From Tardiphaga sp. 709 (GTDB lineage: Bacteria > Pseudomonadota > Alphaproteobacteria > Rhizobiales > Xanthobacteraceae): a stretch of 64,000 nucleotides of DNA. The notes beneath the pieces were generated by a model. It was not told the origin of the DNA. It saw only the letters and a list, made by a program, of their open reading frames with translations, and ran no database searches. Made by a program: the position numbers and the translations under genes. The stretch's first letter is position 1; every line of letters begins with the position of its first letter. Shown here piece after piece: positions 28,223 to 37,083 of this stretch. The stretch spans positions 1,240,001-1,304,000 of the forward strand of contig NZ_CP135529.1 in assembly GCF_032401055.1 (NCBI RefSeq), in the 5' to 3' direction.

Positions 28223-28927
28223 CTATTGCTGCGCCTGCGCATGCGCCGGTGCATCGACACCGAACATGATCTTCCTCGCCTGCTCATCCATCGGCTTCTT
28301 CTCCTGCTTGCCGACGGCAAGCCCCGCCTGCACCTGCGGCCGTGCGCGGACCTGCGCAAACCAGCGCTTCACGTTCGGGAAATCATCCAGCGTCAGCCCC
28401 TGCGCCTTATGGGTCATGATCCACGGAAAGCACGCCATGTCGGCGATGGAGTAGTCGCCGGCGATGTAATCGCGGCCTTCCCCGAGATGCGCATCGAGTA
28501 CGCCGTACAGGCGTTTGGCTTCGCGGGTATAGCGATCCATCGCATAGGGAATCTTTTCGGGGGCATAGAGCAGGAAATGTCCGTTCTGGCCGAGCATGGG
28601 GCCGAGCCCGCCCATCTGCCACATCAGCCATTGCATGACGTCGAAACGCTTTCGCATCTCGGCCGGCATGAACCGGCCGGACTTCTCCGCGAGATAGATC
28701 AGGATTGCGCCGCTCTCGAAAATCGAGACCGGTGCGCCGCCATCGGCGGGCGCATGATCGACAATGGCCGGCATGCGGCCGTTGGGGCTGAGTTTCAGAA
28801 ACTCCGGCTGGTGCTGGTCGCCGCGACCGAGCTGCATCGGGACGACCGTATAGGGCAGCCCGCATTCCTCCAGCATGATCGAGATTTTCCAGCCGTTCGG
28901 CGTCGGTGCGTAATGCAGGTCGATCAT
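28223..28927 (-). CDS. Glutathione S-transferase (Ure2p/YfcG-like)
   Basis: A 234-residue GST. The ATG at 28927 (MIDLHYAPTPNGWKISIMLE) places the PTPNGWK motif of the Ure2p-like (Nu) class at the glutathione site. LSPNGRMPAIVDH near residue 48 and FESGAILIYLAEKSG near 70 complete the thioredoxin-fold domain, with a helical C-terminal domain after it. It conjugates or reduces with glutathione; Nu-class members often act as disulfide-bond reductases. An upstream extension to 29074 is not supported because it runs into the divergent methionine synthase promoter. Confidence 0.9.
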   Translation of the reverse strand: MIDLHYAPTPNGWKISIMLEECGLPYTVVPMQLGRGDQHQPEFLKLSPNGRMPAIVDHAPADGGAPVSIFESGAILIYLAEKSGRFMPAEMRKRFDVMQWLMWQMGGLGPMLGQNGHFLLYAPEKIPYAMDRYTREAKRLYGVLDAHLGEGRDYIAGDYSIADMACFPWIMTHKAQGLTLDDFPNVKRWFAQVRARPQVQAGLAVGKQEKKPMDEQARKIMFGVDAPAHAQAQQ

Positions 28928-29061
28928 GTAATTTTCCCGGCGTCCTCGATACGTTTTGGGCGATCCTAGCCCTCCCTTATGGATGCGCCAATCCCATATA
29001 CGGAGGGTCAGGAACGTGGCAGATAGGCCTCCGCAAAACACAATTTCCGGGGAGCGAACAA

Positions 29062-30084
29062 ATGCTGTTTCCAACCACCATCGCCGGCTCGCTGCCGAAG
29101 CCCGAATGGCTCGCCGAGCCGAACAAGCTGTGGCCGACCTGGCGCTCCTCCGGCGACGAACTGCTGCGCGCCAAGCGCGACGCGACGCTGCTGGCGGTGA
29201 AAGTGCAGGAAGATGCCGGCGTCGACATCGTCACCGAAGGCGAGCAGGCGCGGCAGCATTTCGTCCATGGCTTTCTGGAAAAGGTCGACGGCATCGACTT
29301 CGCCCACAAGGTCGAGATGGGCATCCGCAAGGACCGCTACAAAGCGATGGTGCCGCAGGTGATCGCGCCGCTGCAGCTCAAGGGCCGCGTGCACGCCTTC
29401 GAGGCGCAGGCTGCCCGCGCGCATACGACGAACAAGTTCAAGTTCACGCTGCCCGGCCCAATGACCATTATCGATACCCTGTCGGACAGCTATTACGGCG
29501 ACCGCGTCAAGATGGCCTTTGCCTTCGCCGAACTGCTGAACCAGGAAGCGCTCGCGCTGCAGGCCGACGGCGTCGACATGATCCAGTTCGACGAGCCTGC
29601 CTTCAACGTCTTCATGGACGAAGCCGCCGACTGGGGCGTCAAGGCGCTGGAGCGCGCCGCGCAGGGCCTCACTTGCGCGACTGCGGTTCACATCTGCTAC
29701 GGTTACGGCATCAAGGCCAATACCGACTGGAAGGAAACCCTCGGCAGCGAGTGGCGACAGTATGAAGAGATCTTCCCCGCCATCGACGCCAGCCCGATCC
29801 AGCAGGTCGCCATCGAATGCCGCAATTCGCGCGTGCCGCTGGAATTGCTGGGACTGCTGAAGAACAAGATCGTGCAGGCCGGTGTGATCGACGTCGCCAG
29901 CGATGAGGTCGAGACGCCGGAAGACGTCGTCGCCGCCATCGAGGCCGTGATGAAGCACGTGCCGAAGGACAAGATCGTGCCGACGACCAATTGCGGCATG
30001 GCGCCGATGCAGCGCGATATCGCCGAGGCGAAGCTGAGGGCGCTGGGTGCAGGTGCGAAGCTGGCGAGGCAGAAACTGGGGTAA
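29062..30084 (+). CDS. MetE-type cobalamin-independent methionine synthase, catalytic domain only
   Basis: A 340-residue protein starting MLFPTTIAGSLPKPEWLAEP at an ATG preceded by GGGGAGCG. It covers only the C-terminal catalytic domain of MetE (E. coli MetE is about 750 residues). All four zinc ligands can be placed: His210 and Cys212 in AVHICYGYG, Glu252 in AIECRNSR, and Cys311 in TTNCGMAP. It should transfer a methyl group to homocysteine, with a methyl donor that may differ from the folate used by full MetE. It is divergent from the GST gene. I looked for a SAM-type riboswitch in the 134-base gap and did not recognise one. Confidence 0.88.
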   Translation: MLFPTTIAGSLPKPEWLAEPNKLWPTWRSSGDELLRAKRDATLLAVKVQEDAGVDIVTEGEQARQHFVHGFLEKVDGIDFAHKVEMGIRKDRYKAMVPQVIAPLQLKGRVHAFEAQAARAHTTNKFKFTLPGPMTIIDTLSDSYYGDRVKMAFAFAELLNQEALALQADGVDMIQFDEPAFNVFMDEAADWGVKALERAAQGLTCATAVHICYGYGIKANTDWKETLGSEWRQYEEIFPAIDASPIQQVAIECRNSRVPLELLGLLKNKIVQAGVIDVASDEVETPEDVVAAIEAVMKHVPKDKIVPTTNCGMAPMQRDIAEAKLRALGAGAKLARQKLG

Positions 30085-30105
30085 GACGTTCCCCGCAACA
30101 AACGC

Positions 30106-30192
30106 CGTCATGCCCGGCCTTGTGCCGGGCATCCACGTCTTAACACCAAGCAAGAAAAGACATGGATGGCCGGGACAAGCCCGGCCATGACG
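30106..30192. repeat. Dispersed palindromic repeat, family A, copy 3
   Basis: An 87-base inverted repeat, with left arm CGTCATGCCCGGCCTTGTGC then CGGGCATCCACGTCTT and right arm AAGACATGGATGGCCGGGAC then AAGCCCGGCCATGACG. It sits between the converging methionine synthase and TTG-start genes, where it may terminate both transcripts. Confidence 0.87.
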
Positions 30193-30196
30193 AATT

Positions 30197-30820
30197 CTAG
30201 TTTCCCGCGGCAGCACTCGCATGCAGCACCGGACGATAGCCGGCGCGAAATGCATTCAGCGTCGATGGCGGCGTCAGCAATTGCGCGTCGACGAGCTCGA
30301 CATCCACTACGCTATACCCGGCAAACGACCATCGCAGCGCACACCCCTGCGCGATCAGAAAGCTCTCACCACCCGCCTGCACCATCGCTCCGTCCGGCAG
30401 TGCGGCAATCGTTCCATCCAGCGGATGCACTCGCTTCTTCCTGTGATCCACCCGCTCACGATGCAGCACCGCATCGATCTCCGTCGCCCGCACACGCGTG
30501 ACGCCGTTGCCCTCCTCCCACGCTGCGCGAAAGCGGTTCGCGTCATCACGGCGGCAGTAGAAGCATGGGCGGTGACCGGCGGCGAAGGATGTGGCCTCGT
30601 CGAGGAAGAACAGCTCGGTCCAGCTACGTGTCGCCATCACATCGCGGCGACGCCCGCGAAACTCGCAGACGCAAGTGATCCAGGCCGGATTGGACCAGCG
30701 CCTGTTCAGGAGCGTTTTGGTCGAAGGATCGTGGATGATGCCACGATTGCCGGTGAACGTCCCGCGCTCCGGTGTCGCGACGATATCGCCTGACGGCATG
30801 ACACGATTTTGCAGCGGCAA
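30197..30820 (-). CDS. Conserved hypothetical protein with CxxC-type motifs
   Basis: A 207-residue protein if started at a TTG at 30820, preceded by GAGGAGA and giving MPLQNRVMPSGDIVATPERG. The only in-frame ATG nearby (30799) would drop a conserved-looking start, and the longer frame to 30895 runs into the upstream gpt gene. Visible features are TGNRGIIHD, ITCVCEFRGRRRDVM, TELFFLDEATSFAAGHRPCF, and YCRRDDANRF. The CVC and CFYC cysteines could form a metal site. I recall unnamed homologues of this pattern in other bacteria but no function. It follows gpt by 23 bases in the same direction. Confidence 0.72.
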   Translation of the reverse strand: MPLQNRVMPSGDIVATPERGTFTGNRGIIHDPSTKTLLNRRWSNPAWITCVCEFRGRRRDVMATRSWTELFFLDEATSFAAGHRPCFYCRRDDANRFRAAWEEGNGVTRVRATEIDAVLHRERVDHRKKRVHPLDGTIAALPDGAMVQAGGESFLIAQGCALRWSFAGYSVVDVELVDAQLLTPPSTLNAFRAGYRPVLHASAAAGN

Positions 30821-30843
30821 TCGCGTCTCCTCGCAACGAGCGC

Positions 30844-31368
30844 CTAGCCCGCGCCTTCGCGCATCGGCGGCTGGAACGACAGGCCGAGATCCCACGGAAA
30901 GAAGATCCAGGTGTCCTGCGAGACTTCGGTGATGTACGTATCCACCAGCGGCCGCCCCATCGGCTTGGCATAGACAGTCGCGAAGTGAGCTTTCGGCAGC
31001 ATGTCGCGAACGATGCGCGCCGTCTTGCCGGTATCGACGAGGTCGTCGATGATCAAGAGGCCCTTGCCGTCGCCGCCGCCGAGTTTCAACGCATCGGCCG
31101 AGAGCCCCTTCAGTACCTGCAACTCGCCGCGCTTGTTGTGCTCATAGCTCGCGATGCACACCGTATCGATGACACGGACGCCGAGCTCGCGCGCCACGAT
31201 CGCAGCCGGCACAAGCCCGCCACGGGTGATGGCGATGATCGCATGAAATGGACCGGCGCTGTTCAGCCGCCAGGTCAGCGCGCGGCAATCGCGATGGAAT
31301 TGATCCCAGGACACCGGGAATGCCTTGCCGGCGCGCTCCTCAGCACTCAATTCCGGATGATCGGCCAT
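30844..31368 (-). CDS. gpt: Xanthine phosphoribosyltransferase
   Basis: A 174-residue type I phosphoribosyltransferase. [20 protein letters not shown] near residue 41 and the PRPP-binding motif [19 protein letters not shown] near 103 are diagnostic, and the C-terminal [12 protein letters not shown] is typical of Gpt. It salvages xanthine (and guanine or hypoxanthine) with PRPP to give nucleotides in the cytoplasm. It may be co-transcribed with the hypothetical gene downstream. The window also holds a nucleoside transporter (37921-39171) that would suit salvage, though it is not linked in one operon. Confidence 0.94.
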   Translation of the reverse strand: MADHPELSAEERAGKAFPVSWDQFHRDCRALTWRLNSAGPFHAIIAITRGGLVPAAIVARELGVRVIDTVCIASYEHNKRGELQVLKGLSADALKLGGGDGKGLLIIDDLVDTGKTARIVRDMLPKAHFATVYAKPMGRPLVDTYITEVSQDTWIFFPWDLGLSFQPPMREGAG

Positions 31369-31441
31369 GTTCGTCTCCTCACATCGGTCGCCCTCAGGCG
31401 GCCGGACTTATGTTGATCTACTCGTTAGTTCACTCTTGATT

Positions 31442-32176
31442 TCACTTAGGCGCGTTGATTGTCGCCAACATCGCTTTGACGGCCTCCATTGCCGCATTGA
31501 GCTTATCCTGATCGCGCGAACGCACCACCAGATTGGTGTTCGGCTTGCCCTGTTCGTCCATGAACGGATAGCTGCCGATGATCGTATCCGGATGCGCCTT
31601 CGCGATATCGCGCAGCGGACCACCGACGTCCCCCTCCCGCGCATTGGCCTTCACCGTATCGGATAGCATCCGCAAACCAGATTTCAGCTTCGGCGACACG
31701 ATGTCCATCATCGCCTGCATGATCGTCGGCACGCCGGCCATCACGATCACATTGTCAATCTTGAAGCCGGGCGCCAGAATGGTCGCGCTCTGGATCAGGT
31801 CGGCGCCGTCAGGGATGCGTGCCATCCGCAGCCGGGCTTCGTTCAGGTCGGCGCCGAAGCGCTCCTGGAAACGTGCGACCACTTCGGGATGATGATCGAT
31901 CTTGACGCCGAACGCCTTGGCGACCGCATCCGCTGTGATGTCATCGTGGGTGGGGCCGATGCCGCCAGTGGTAAAAACGTAGGTGTAGCGTTTACGCAGC
32001 GCATCGAGCGCAGCGATGATGTCCGGCTCGTCGTCGGAGACGACGCGGACTTCCTTGAGATCGATGCCGATATTGGTGAGATACTCAGCGATGAAGCCGA
32101 TGTTCTTGTCCTTGGTCCGGCCTGACAGAATCTCGTCGCCAATCACCAGGATGCCCGCAGTTACAATCTCGGTCAT
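31442..32176 (-). CDS. CinA N-terminal-type molybdopterin-binding (MoCF_biosynth) protein
   Basis: A 244-residue protein starting MTEIVTAGILVIGDEILSGR, the MoCF/CinA signature. FTTGGIGPTHDDITADAVAKAF near residue 70 is the conserved phosphate-binding part, and VIVMAGVPTIMQAMM near 145 follows the family pattern. Stand-alone proteins of this kind lack the C-terminal nicotinamide-nucleotide amidase domain of full CinA, and their activity is poorly defined (FAD- or ADP-ribose-type pyrophosphatase has been suggested for relatives). I chose the ATG at 32176 since the 13 residues before it are not conserved-looking. It faces away from the ATP-grasp operon. Confidence 0.87.
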   Translation of the reverse strand: MTEIVTAGILVIGDEILSGRTKDKNIGFIAEYLTNIGIDLKEVRVVSDDEPDIIAALDALRKRYTYVFTTGGIGPTHDDITADAVAKAFGVKIDHHPEVVARFQERFGADLNEARLRMARIPDGADLIQSATILAPGFKIDNVIVMAGVPTIMQAMMDIVSPKLKSGLRMLSDTVKANAREGDVGGPLRDIAKAHPDTIIGSYPFMDEQGKPNTNLVVRSRDQDKLNAAMEAVKAMLATINAPK

Positions 32177-32397
32177 TTGTCGTTCCCTACCATTCCCGGG
32201 ACCATGCGCAGGCAAAGTCCCGATGTCACGGGGTTTTGCTGCCGAAACGAGCAGCGTCCAGCCGTTTTTTCAGGCAGCTTTACACGCATCTCATACGAAT
32301 TGCTCTTGTTGAATGCATATCGTGCTGGCCCGCCCCTTGCTACCATCCCTTTCAGTCGTGCAATCTCCGTACGGCCTCGAAACAACAGTCAGGGTAC

Positions 32398-33816
32398 ATG
32401 GCAGTCGCGTTCGACGAAATGAACGGGCCTCAAGGCGAGCTCCGCCCGGCCTATGAAGAACTCTCCCGCTGGCTCAAGGAGACGCCTCCGGACGCTTTGG
32501 AACATCGCCGCCAGGAAGCGGAGCTGCTGTTCCGCCGGATCGGCATCACCTTCGCGGTTTACGGCGACTCCGAATCCACCGAACGGCTGATCCCCTTCGA
32601 CGTCATTCCGCGGATCATTTCCGGCAAGGAATGGACCCTGCTGGAAAAGGGCCTGAAGCAGCGCACCCGCGCCATCAACATGTTCCTCAAGGACATCTAT
32701 CACGGCCGGGATATTCTCCGCGCCGGCCTGATCCCCGATGACCTGATCTTCCAGAATCCAGTGTTCCGTCCGGAGATGAACGGCCAGGACGTCCCCCACG
32801 ATGTCTATGTGCACATTGCCGGGATCGACATCGTCCGCACCAATCCGGACGAATTCTTCGTTCTCGAAGACAATGCCCGCACGCCCTCCGGCGTCTCCTA
32901 CATGTTGGAGAACCGCGAGATCATGATGCGGCTTTTCCCCGACCTGTTCGCGCGGCATCGCGTCGCGCCGGTCGAGAAATATCCCGACGAGCTATTGTCC
33001 TGCCTGCGCTCCGTCGCACCGCGCTCGGCCTCGACAGAGCCCACCGTTGCGCTGATGACACCCGGCGTCTACAACTCGGCCTATTACGAACACTCGTTCC
33101 TCGCCGACAAGCTCGGGGTCGAACTGGTCGAGGGCCGCGACCTCATCGTCAAGAACGATGAAGTCTTCATGCGCACCACCGAAGGCCTCAAACGCGTCGA
33201 CGTGATCTATCGCCGCGTCGATGACGATTTCCTCGATCCCCTCACCTTCCGCCCGGATTCAGCGCTCGGCGTCCCCGGCCTGATGTCCGCCTATATGGCT
33301 GGCAACGTCACGCTGGCCAACGCAGTCGGCACCGGCATCGCCGACGACAAGGCGATCTACAGCTACATGCCGGAAGTGGTGAAGTTCTATCTCGGCGAAG
33401 AGCCGATCCTGAAGAACGTTCCGACCTGGCGCTGTCGCGAAGCGGGCGATCTCGCTTATGTGCTCGATCACTTAAGCGAACTCGTCGTCAAGGAAGTCCA
33501 CGGCTCCGGCGGTTACGGCATGCTGATCGGGCCTGCTGCTACAAAAGCAACGATTGAAGCTTTCCGCGACAAGCTGAAGCGCGAGCCGGAAGGCTTCATC
33601 GCCCAGCCGACGCTGGCGCTCTCGACCTGCCCGACCTGCACCGAGTCAGGCCTCGCACCGCGGCATGTCGATCTTCGTCCCTTCGTGCTCACCGGCAGCA
33701 AGAACGTCTCCATCGTCGCAGGCGGGTTGACCCGCGTCGCGCTGAAGGAAGGCTCGCTGGTGGTGAATTCCAGCCAGGGCGGCGGCACCAAGGACACATG
33801 GATACTGGACGAATAA
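32398..33816 (+). CDS. Circularly permuted ATP-grasp protein (type 2)
   Basis: A 472-residue protein starting MAVAFDEMNGPQGELRPAYE. Family segments include RIGITFAVYGDSESTERLIPFD near residue 50, FFVLEDNARTPSGVSYMLENR near 158, LTPGVYNSAYYEHSFLA-like residues near 218, and VVKEVHGSGGYGMLIGPAAT near 363. The family (DUF404/DUF407 region) carries a permuted ATP-grasp fold of amino-acid or peptide ligases, activating a carboxylate as acyl-phosphate. It is the first gene of an operon with alpha-E, transglutaminase and Anbu genes. Published comparative genomics predicts a peptide-synthesis or protein-tagging role for such clusters; the substrate is unknown. Confidence 0.92.
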   Translation: MAVAFDEMNGPQGELRPAYEELSRWLKETPPDALEHRRQEAELLFRRIGITFAVYGDSESTERLIPFDVIPRIISGKEWTLLEKGLKQRTRAINMFLKDIYHGRDILRAGLIPDDLIFQNPVFRPEMNGQDVPHDVYVHIAGIDIVRTNPDEFFVLEDNARTPSGVSYMLENREIMMRLFPDLFARHRVAPVEKYPDELLSCLRSVAPRSASTEPTVALMTPGVYNSAYYEHSFLADKLGVELVEGRDLIVKNDEVFMRTTEGLKRVDVIYRRVDDDFLDPLTFRPDSALGVPGLMSAYMAGNVTLANAVGTGIADDKAIYSYMPEVVKFYLGEEPILKNVPTWRCREAGDLAYVLDHLSELVVKEVHGSGGYGMLIGPAATKATIEAFRDKLKREPEGFIAQPTLALSTCPTCTESGLAPRHVDLRPFVLTGSKNVSIVAGGLTRVALKEGSLVVNSSQGGGTKDTWILDE

Positions 33817-33878
33817 CTCTCGATATAGGCAACCGGACTTCGACCGACGACCCAATTTTCAAAGAGTAACATCCCCGC

Positions 33879-34823
33879 ATGCTGTCGCGCACCGCCGAGA
33901 ACCTTTACTGGCTAGCCCGCTATGTCGAACGCGCCGAATATCTCGCGCGCACGATCGAGGCGACACTGCGCGTCACCGCGCTGCCGAATACCTATATCGG
34001 CCAGACCAACGAATGGGATTCGGCGTTACTGACCGCAGGCGTCAGCGCGGCCTTTTACGAGATCTATGAGGAAGCCAACGAGACCAATGTCGTCGAATAT
34101 CTCTCGTTCTCGACGGCCAATCCCTCCTCGATCCGCAACTGCATCGAAGCCGCACGCCTGAACTCGCGCTCGGTCCGCACCGCACTGACCGGCGAGATGT
34201 GGGACACGATCAACAGCGCGTGGCTGGAGCTGCAATCCGCCTGGAGCGGCGGCGCCAAGACACGCGAGCAACTGGCGAACTTCCTCCGCTTCGTGCAGGA
34301 AACATCGCTGCGCTTCGACGGCTCAGCCTACCGGACCATGTTGCGCAACGACGCCTACTGGTTCTCGCGGCTCGGCCTGCATCTGGAGCGCGCCGACAAC
34401 ACCGCGCGCATTCTCGACGTCAAATATCATCTGCTGCTGCCCGAGGACGAACATGTCGGCGGCCCGCTCGACTACTATCAGTGGACTTCGATCCTACGCT
34501 CGGTCTCCGCGCTGACGGCCTATCACTGGGTCTATCGCGAGACGCTGAAGCCCTGGCTGATCGCCGACCTGCTGATCCTCAACGACACGCTGCCGCGCTC
34601 GCTGGCGAGCTGCTATGGCAATCTGGTCCGCAATCTCGACCAGATCGGCGTGTCCTATGGCCGTCAGGGCGCAGCGCAGCGCCACGCCCGCGGCGTCCGA
34701 AACCGGCTCGAACACAGCAACATGCAGGATATTTTCCAGCATGGGTTGCATGAATTCATCCAGGAATTCATTGCAGATAACAGCCGTCTGGGCGACATCA
34801 TTGCCAAACAATACCTGATTTGA
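33879..34823 (+). CDS. Alpha-E domain protein (DUF403)
   Basis: A 314-residue, almost entirely helical protein starting MLSRTAENLYWLARYVERAE, the family signature. Further typical segments are FLRFVQETSLRFDGSAYRTM near residue 138, YWFSRLGLHLERADNTARIL near 163, and a C-terminal LHEFIQEFIADNSRLGDIIA. It has no known enzymatic motif and always travels with the permuted ATP-grasp protein, so it is presumably a partner or scaffold of that ligase. It starts 62 bases after the ATP-grasp stop. Confidence 0.92.
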   Translation: MLSRTAENLYWLARYVERAEYLARTIEATLRVTALPNTYIGQTNEWDSALLTAGVSAAFYEIYEEANETNVVEYLSFSTANPSSIRNCIEAARLNSRSVRTALTGEMWDTINSAWLELQSAWSGGAKTREQLANFLRFVQETSLRFDGSAYRTMLRNDAYWFSRLGLHLERADNTARILDVKYHLLLPEDEHVGGPLDYYQWTSILRSVSALTAYHWVYRETLKPWLIADLLILNDTLPRSLASCYGNLVRNLDQIGVSYGRQGAAQRHARGVRNRLEHSNMQDIFQHGLHEFIQEFIADNSRLGDIIAKQYLI

Positions 34824-34863
34824 GCTAGCGTCCCGGCTCATCTGCAGATTCGGACACGTTGCC

Positions 34864-35706
34864 ATGCGCCTGCGTATCGCCCATTCGACGACCTATCGCT
34901 ACGAGCCGCCGGCTTCGGGCGTGATCCAGATTTTGCGGATGACGCCGGGCAGCCATGACGGCCAGTATGTCGCCGAGTGGCAGATCGACGTCTCCACCGA
35001 TTCCCGCCTCGATCTCCATGAAGATGCATTCGGCAATGTGACCCATGTGCTGACCCATGGGCCGATCGCCGACCTCACCGTGACCGTCGAAGGCCTGATC
35101 GACACCCAGGACACCGGGGGCGTGCTGAAGGGCACCGATGAGCGATTTCCGCCGAGCTTCTTCCTGCGCCAGACCGACCTGACCGACGCCAGCGCAGCGA
35201 TGCAGGCTTTTGCCAAGGACCTTGCGCCAAGCGCCGAAACCGACGTGCTCGGCTTCCTGCACGCGCTGATGATGGCCATCAACGAGCACATGACCTTCGA
35301 CGTCGATCCAACCAGCACCGGCACCTCGGCCAGCGAGGCCTTCATCGGCAAGCGTGGCGTCTGCCAGGATTACGCGCATATCTTCATCGCCTGTGCCCGC
35401 TCGGCCGGCGTCCCTGCCCGCTTCGTCTCCGGCCATTTCTGGCGTGCCGATGGCGAGACCAACCAGCAGGCCGGGCATGCCTGGGCCGAGGCCTACGTGC
35501 CGGATCTCGGCTGGGTCGGCTTCGACCCTGCCAATGCCATCTGCACCACCGACGCCCATGCCCGCGTTGCCATCGGCCTGGATTACCTTGGCGCAGCCCC
35601 TGTCCGCGGCACCCGTTATGGCGGCGGCACGGAAACCCTGACCGTCGCCGTCAAGGTCGATCAGGCCAATGGCCGCGGCCAGTCGCAGTCGCAGAGCCAG
35701 TCCTGA
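34864..35706 (+). CDS. Transglutaminase-like cysteine peptidase family protein
   Basis: A 280-residue protein starting MRLRIAHSTTYRYEPPASGV, the bacterial transglutaminase N-terminal domain. The catalytic triad is complete: Cys167 in RGVCQDYAH, His205 in QAGHAWAEAYV and Asp221 in GFDPANA. The C-terminus is a Ser-Gln run (QSQSQSQS). It is cytosolic with no signal peptide, and could cleave or form amide bonds on peptides made by the ATP-grasp ligase. It lies 40 bases after the alpha-E gene and 78 before the Anbu gene. Confidence 0.92.
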   Translation: MRLRIAHSTTYRYEPPASGVIQILRMTPGSHDGQYVAEWQIDVSTDSRLDLHEDAFGNVTHVLTHGPIADLTVTVEGLIDTQDTGGVLKGTDERFPPSFFLRQTDLTDASAAMQAFAKDLAPSAETDVLGFLHALMMAINEHMTFDVDPTSTGTSASEAFIGKRGVCQDYAHIFIACARSAGVPARFVSGHFWRADGETNQQAGHAWAEAYVPDLGWVGFDPANAICTTDAHARVAIGLDYLGAAPVRGTRYGGGTETLTVAVKVDQANGRGQSQSQSQS

Positions 35707-35784
35707 ACAACCTCAAACTGGTTTTCCGAGGTTGCCCGGTCGATACCCACCGCGTAAGACGCTTCCCTGATTAAGGGACCGACG

Positions 35785-36531
35785 ATGACTTATTGCTGCG
35801 GAATTCTCGTCAAGGACGGCCTGGTGATGATCGCGGACACGCGCACCAATGCCGGGCTCGACAATATCTCGACCTTCCGCAAACTGCATATCTTCAACCA
35901 GCCCGGCGACCGCATCATGGCGGTGGCCTCCGCGGGCAATCTGGCAATCAGCCAGTCGGTGCTCTCCACCCTGAGCGAGGGCCTCGAGAACCCGACCACC
36001 GGCGAGCTGGAGACCCTGCTGAACGCACCTACGATGTTTCAGGCTGCGCAGCGCATCGGCCGCGCCATCCGGCACGTCAACGCTACCGAGGGCAAGGCGC
36101 TGGAGGCCGAGGATATCAATTTCGACGTCTCGTTCCTGTTCGGCGGCCAGATCAAGGGCGCCAAGATGCGGCTGTTCATGATCTACCCGGCCGGCAATTT
36201 CATCGAATGCACGGTGGACACACCCTATCTGCAGATCGGCGAGCACAAATACGGCAAGCCGGTACTCGACCGCGCGATGCATTACGACGTCGAATTGTAC
36301 GAGGCGCTCAAGACCGGCCTGATCTCGATGGACTCGACCATGCGCTCGAATATCGGCGTCGGCCTGCCGATCGATGTGCTGGTGGTGCGCGCCGATGTCT
36401 GCGATGCCGATCTCAATCACCGTATCGAAGCCGGCGAGCCCTATTTCCACGACCTGCGCTCGCGCTGGTCGGCAGCACTGCGCGCGGCACATCAAAACAT
36501 TCCGCGCCCGCCCTACAAGAAAGACAATTGA
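35785..36531 (+). CDS. Anbu-type proteasome-like peptidase
   Basis: A 248-residue Ntn-hydrolase starting MTYCCGILVKDGLVMIADTR. After Met removal Thr2 would be the nucleophile, with Asp18 in IADTRTNAG and Lys33 in STFRKLHIF in the places expected for a proteasome beta active site. ADVCDADLNHRIEAGEPYF follows the Anbu pattern at the C-terminus. Anbu (ancestral beta subunit) forms open-ring or helical oligomers with weak or unknown peptidase activity. Its presence after ATP-grasp, alpha-E and transglutaminase genes is the recurrent Anbu operon; the natural substrate is not known. Confidence 0.92.
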   Translation: MTYCCGILVKDGLVMIADTRTNAGLDNISTFRKLHIFNQPGDRIMAVASAGNLAISQSVLSTLSEGLENPTTGELETLLNAPTMFQAAQRIGRAIRHVNATEGKALEAEDINFDVSFLFGGQIKGAKMRLFMIYPAGNFIECTVDTPYLQIGEHKYGKPVLDRAMHYDVELYEALKTGLISMDSTMRSNIGVGLPIDVLVVRADVCDADLNHRIEAGEPYFHDLRSRWSAALRAAHQNIPRPPYKKDN

Positions 36532-36542
36532 GCGCGGCCGCG

Positions 36543-37061
36543 ATGACTGCCGCCCCGATGAAATGGCGCATCATGACGGAGGCAGATCTGTCGTCCGTCC
36601 TCGCCATCGCCGATGCCGTTCATCCCGATTTCCCCGAAGATGAGGTCGTGTTCGCGAACCGCCTGGCGCTCGATCCCAACGGTTGCGCCGTGCTCGAAGC
36701 CCAGGACGGGATCAAGGGTTATCTCGTCAGCCATCCCTGGCAATTCAGGGAGCCGCCGTCACTGAACAGCCTGCTGACAATGCCCGCAGCGCCCTCGACC
36801 TTCTACATTCACGATCTCGCATTGCTGCCCGAAACCCGCAGATCCGGCGCGGCGACTGTGGCCGTCGATATGATGGCGGCACGCGCCCGGCTGATGCAAC
36901 TGCCCAACATGACGCTTGTTGCCGTCAACAATTCAGTTCATTTTTGGCAACGGCACGATTTCACCATCATGCGCGATTCCGAACTGGATCAAAAACTGCA
37001 AAGCTACGGCGACAACGCACGTTTCATGGTCCGGGACCTCACTCAAAAAGACCTCTCGTAA
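36543..37061 (+). CDS. GNAT family N-acetyltransferase
   Basis: A 172-residue protein starting [20 protein letters not shown]. The GNAT core is visible: [20 protein letters not shown] (the acetyl-CoA pyrophosphate-binding segment, with RRSGAA replacing the usual R/QxxGxG/A), then [17 protein letters not shown] (the second half of the fold). It begins 11 bases after the Anbu stop, so it is part of the same transcript and may modify a product of that system; this linkage is inferred. The substrate is unknown. Confidence 0.87.
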   Translation: MTAAPMKWRIMTEADLSSVLAIADAVHPDFPEDEVVFANRLALDPNGCAVLEAQDGIKGYLVSHPWQFREPPSLNSLLTMPAAPSTFYIHDLALLPETRRSGAATVAVDMMAARARLMQLPNMTLVAVNNSVHFWQRHDFTIMRDSELDQKLQSYGDNARFMVRDLTQKDLS

Positions 37062-37083
37062 AAAGAAAACAGGGACGAAACAG

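Noticed and set aside
28928-29061. SAM or cobalamin riboswitch before the methionine synthase
   Set aside because: I looked for the conserved core of known methionine-related riboswitches in the 134-base gap and could not find it.
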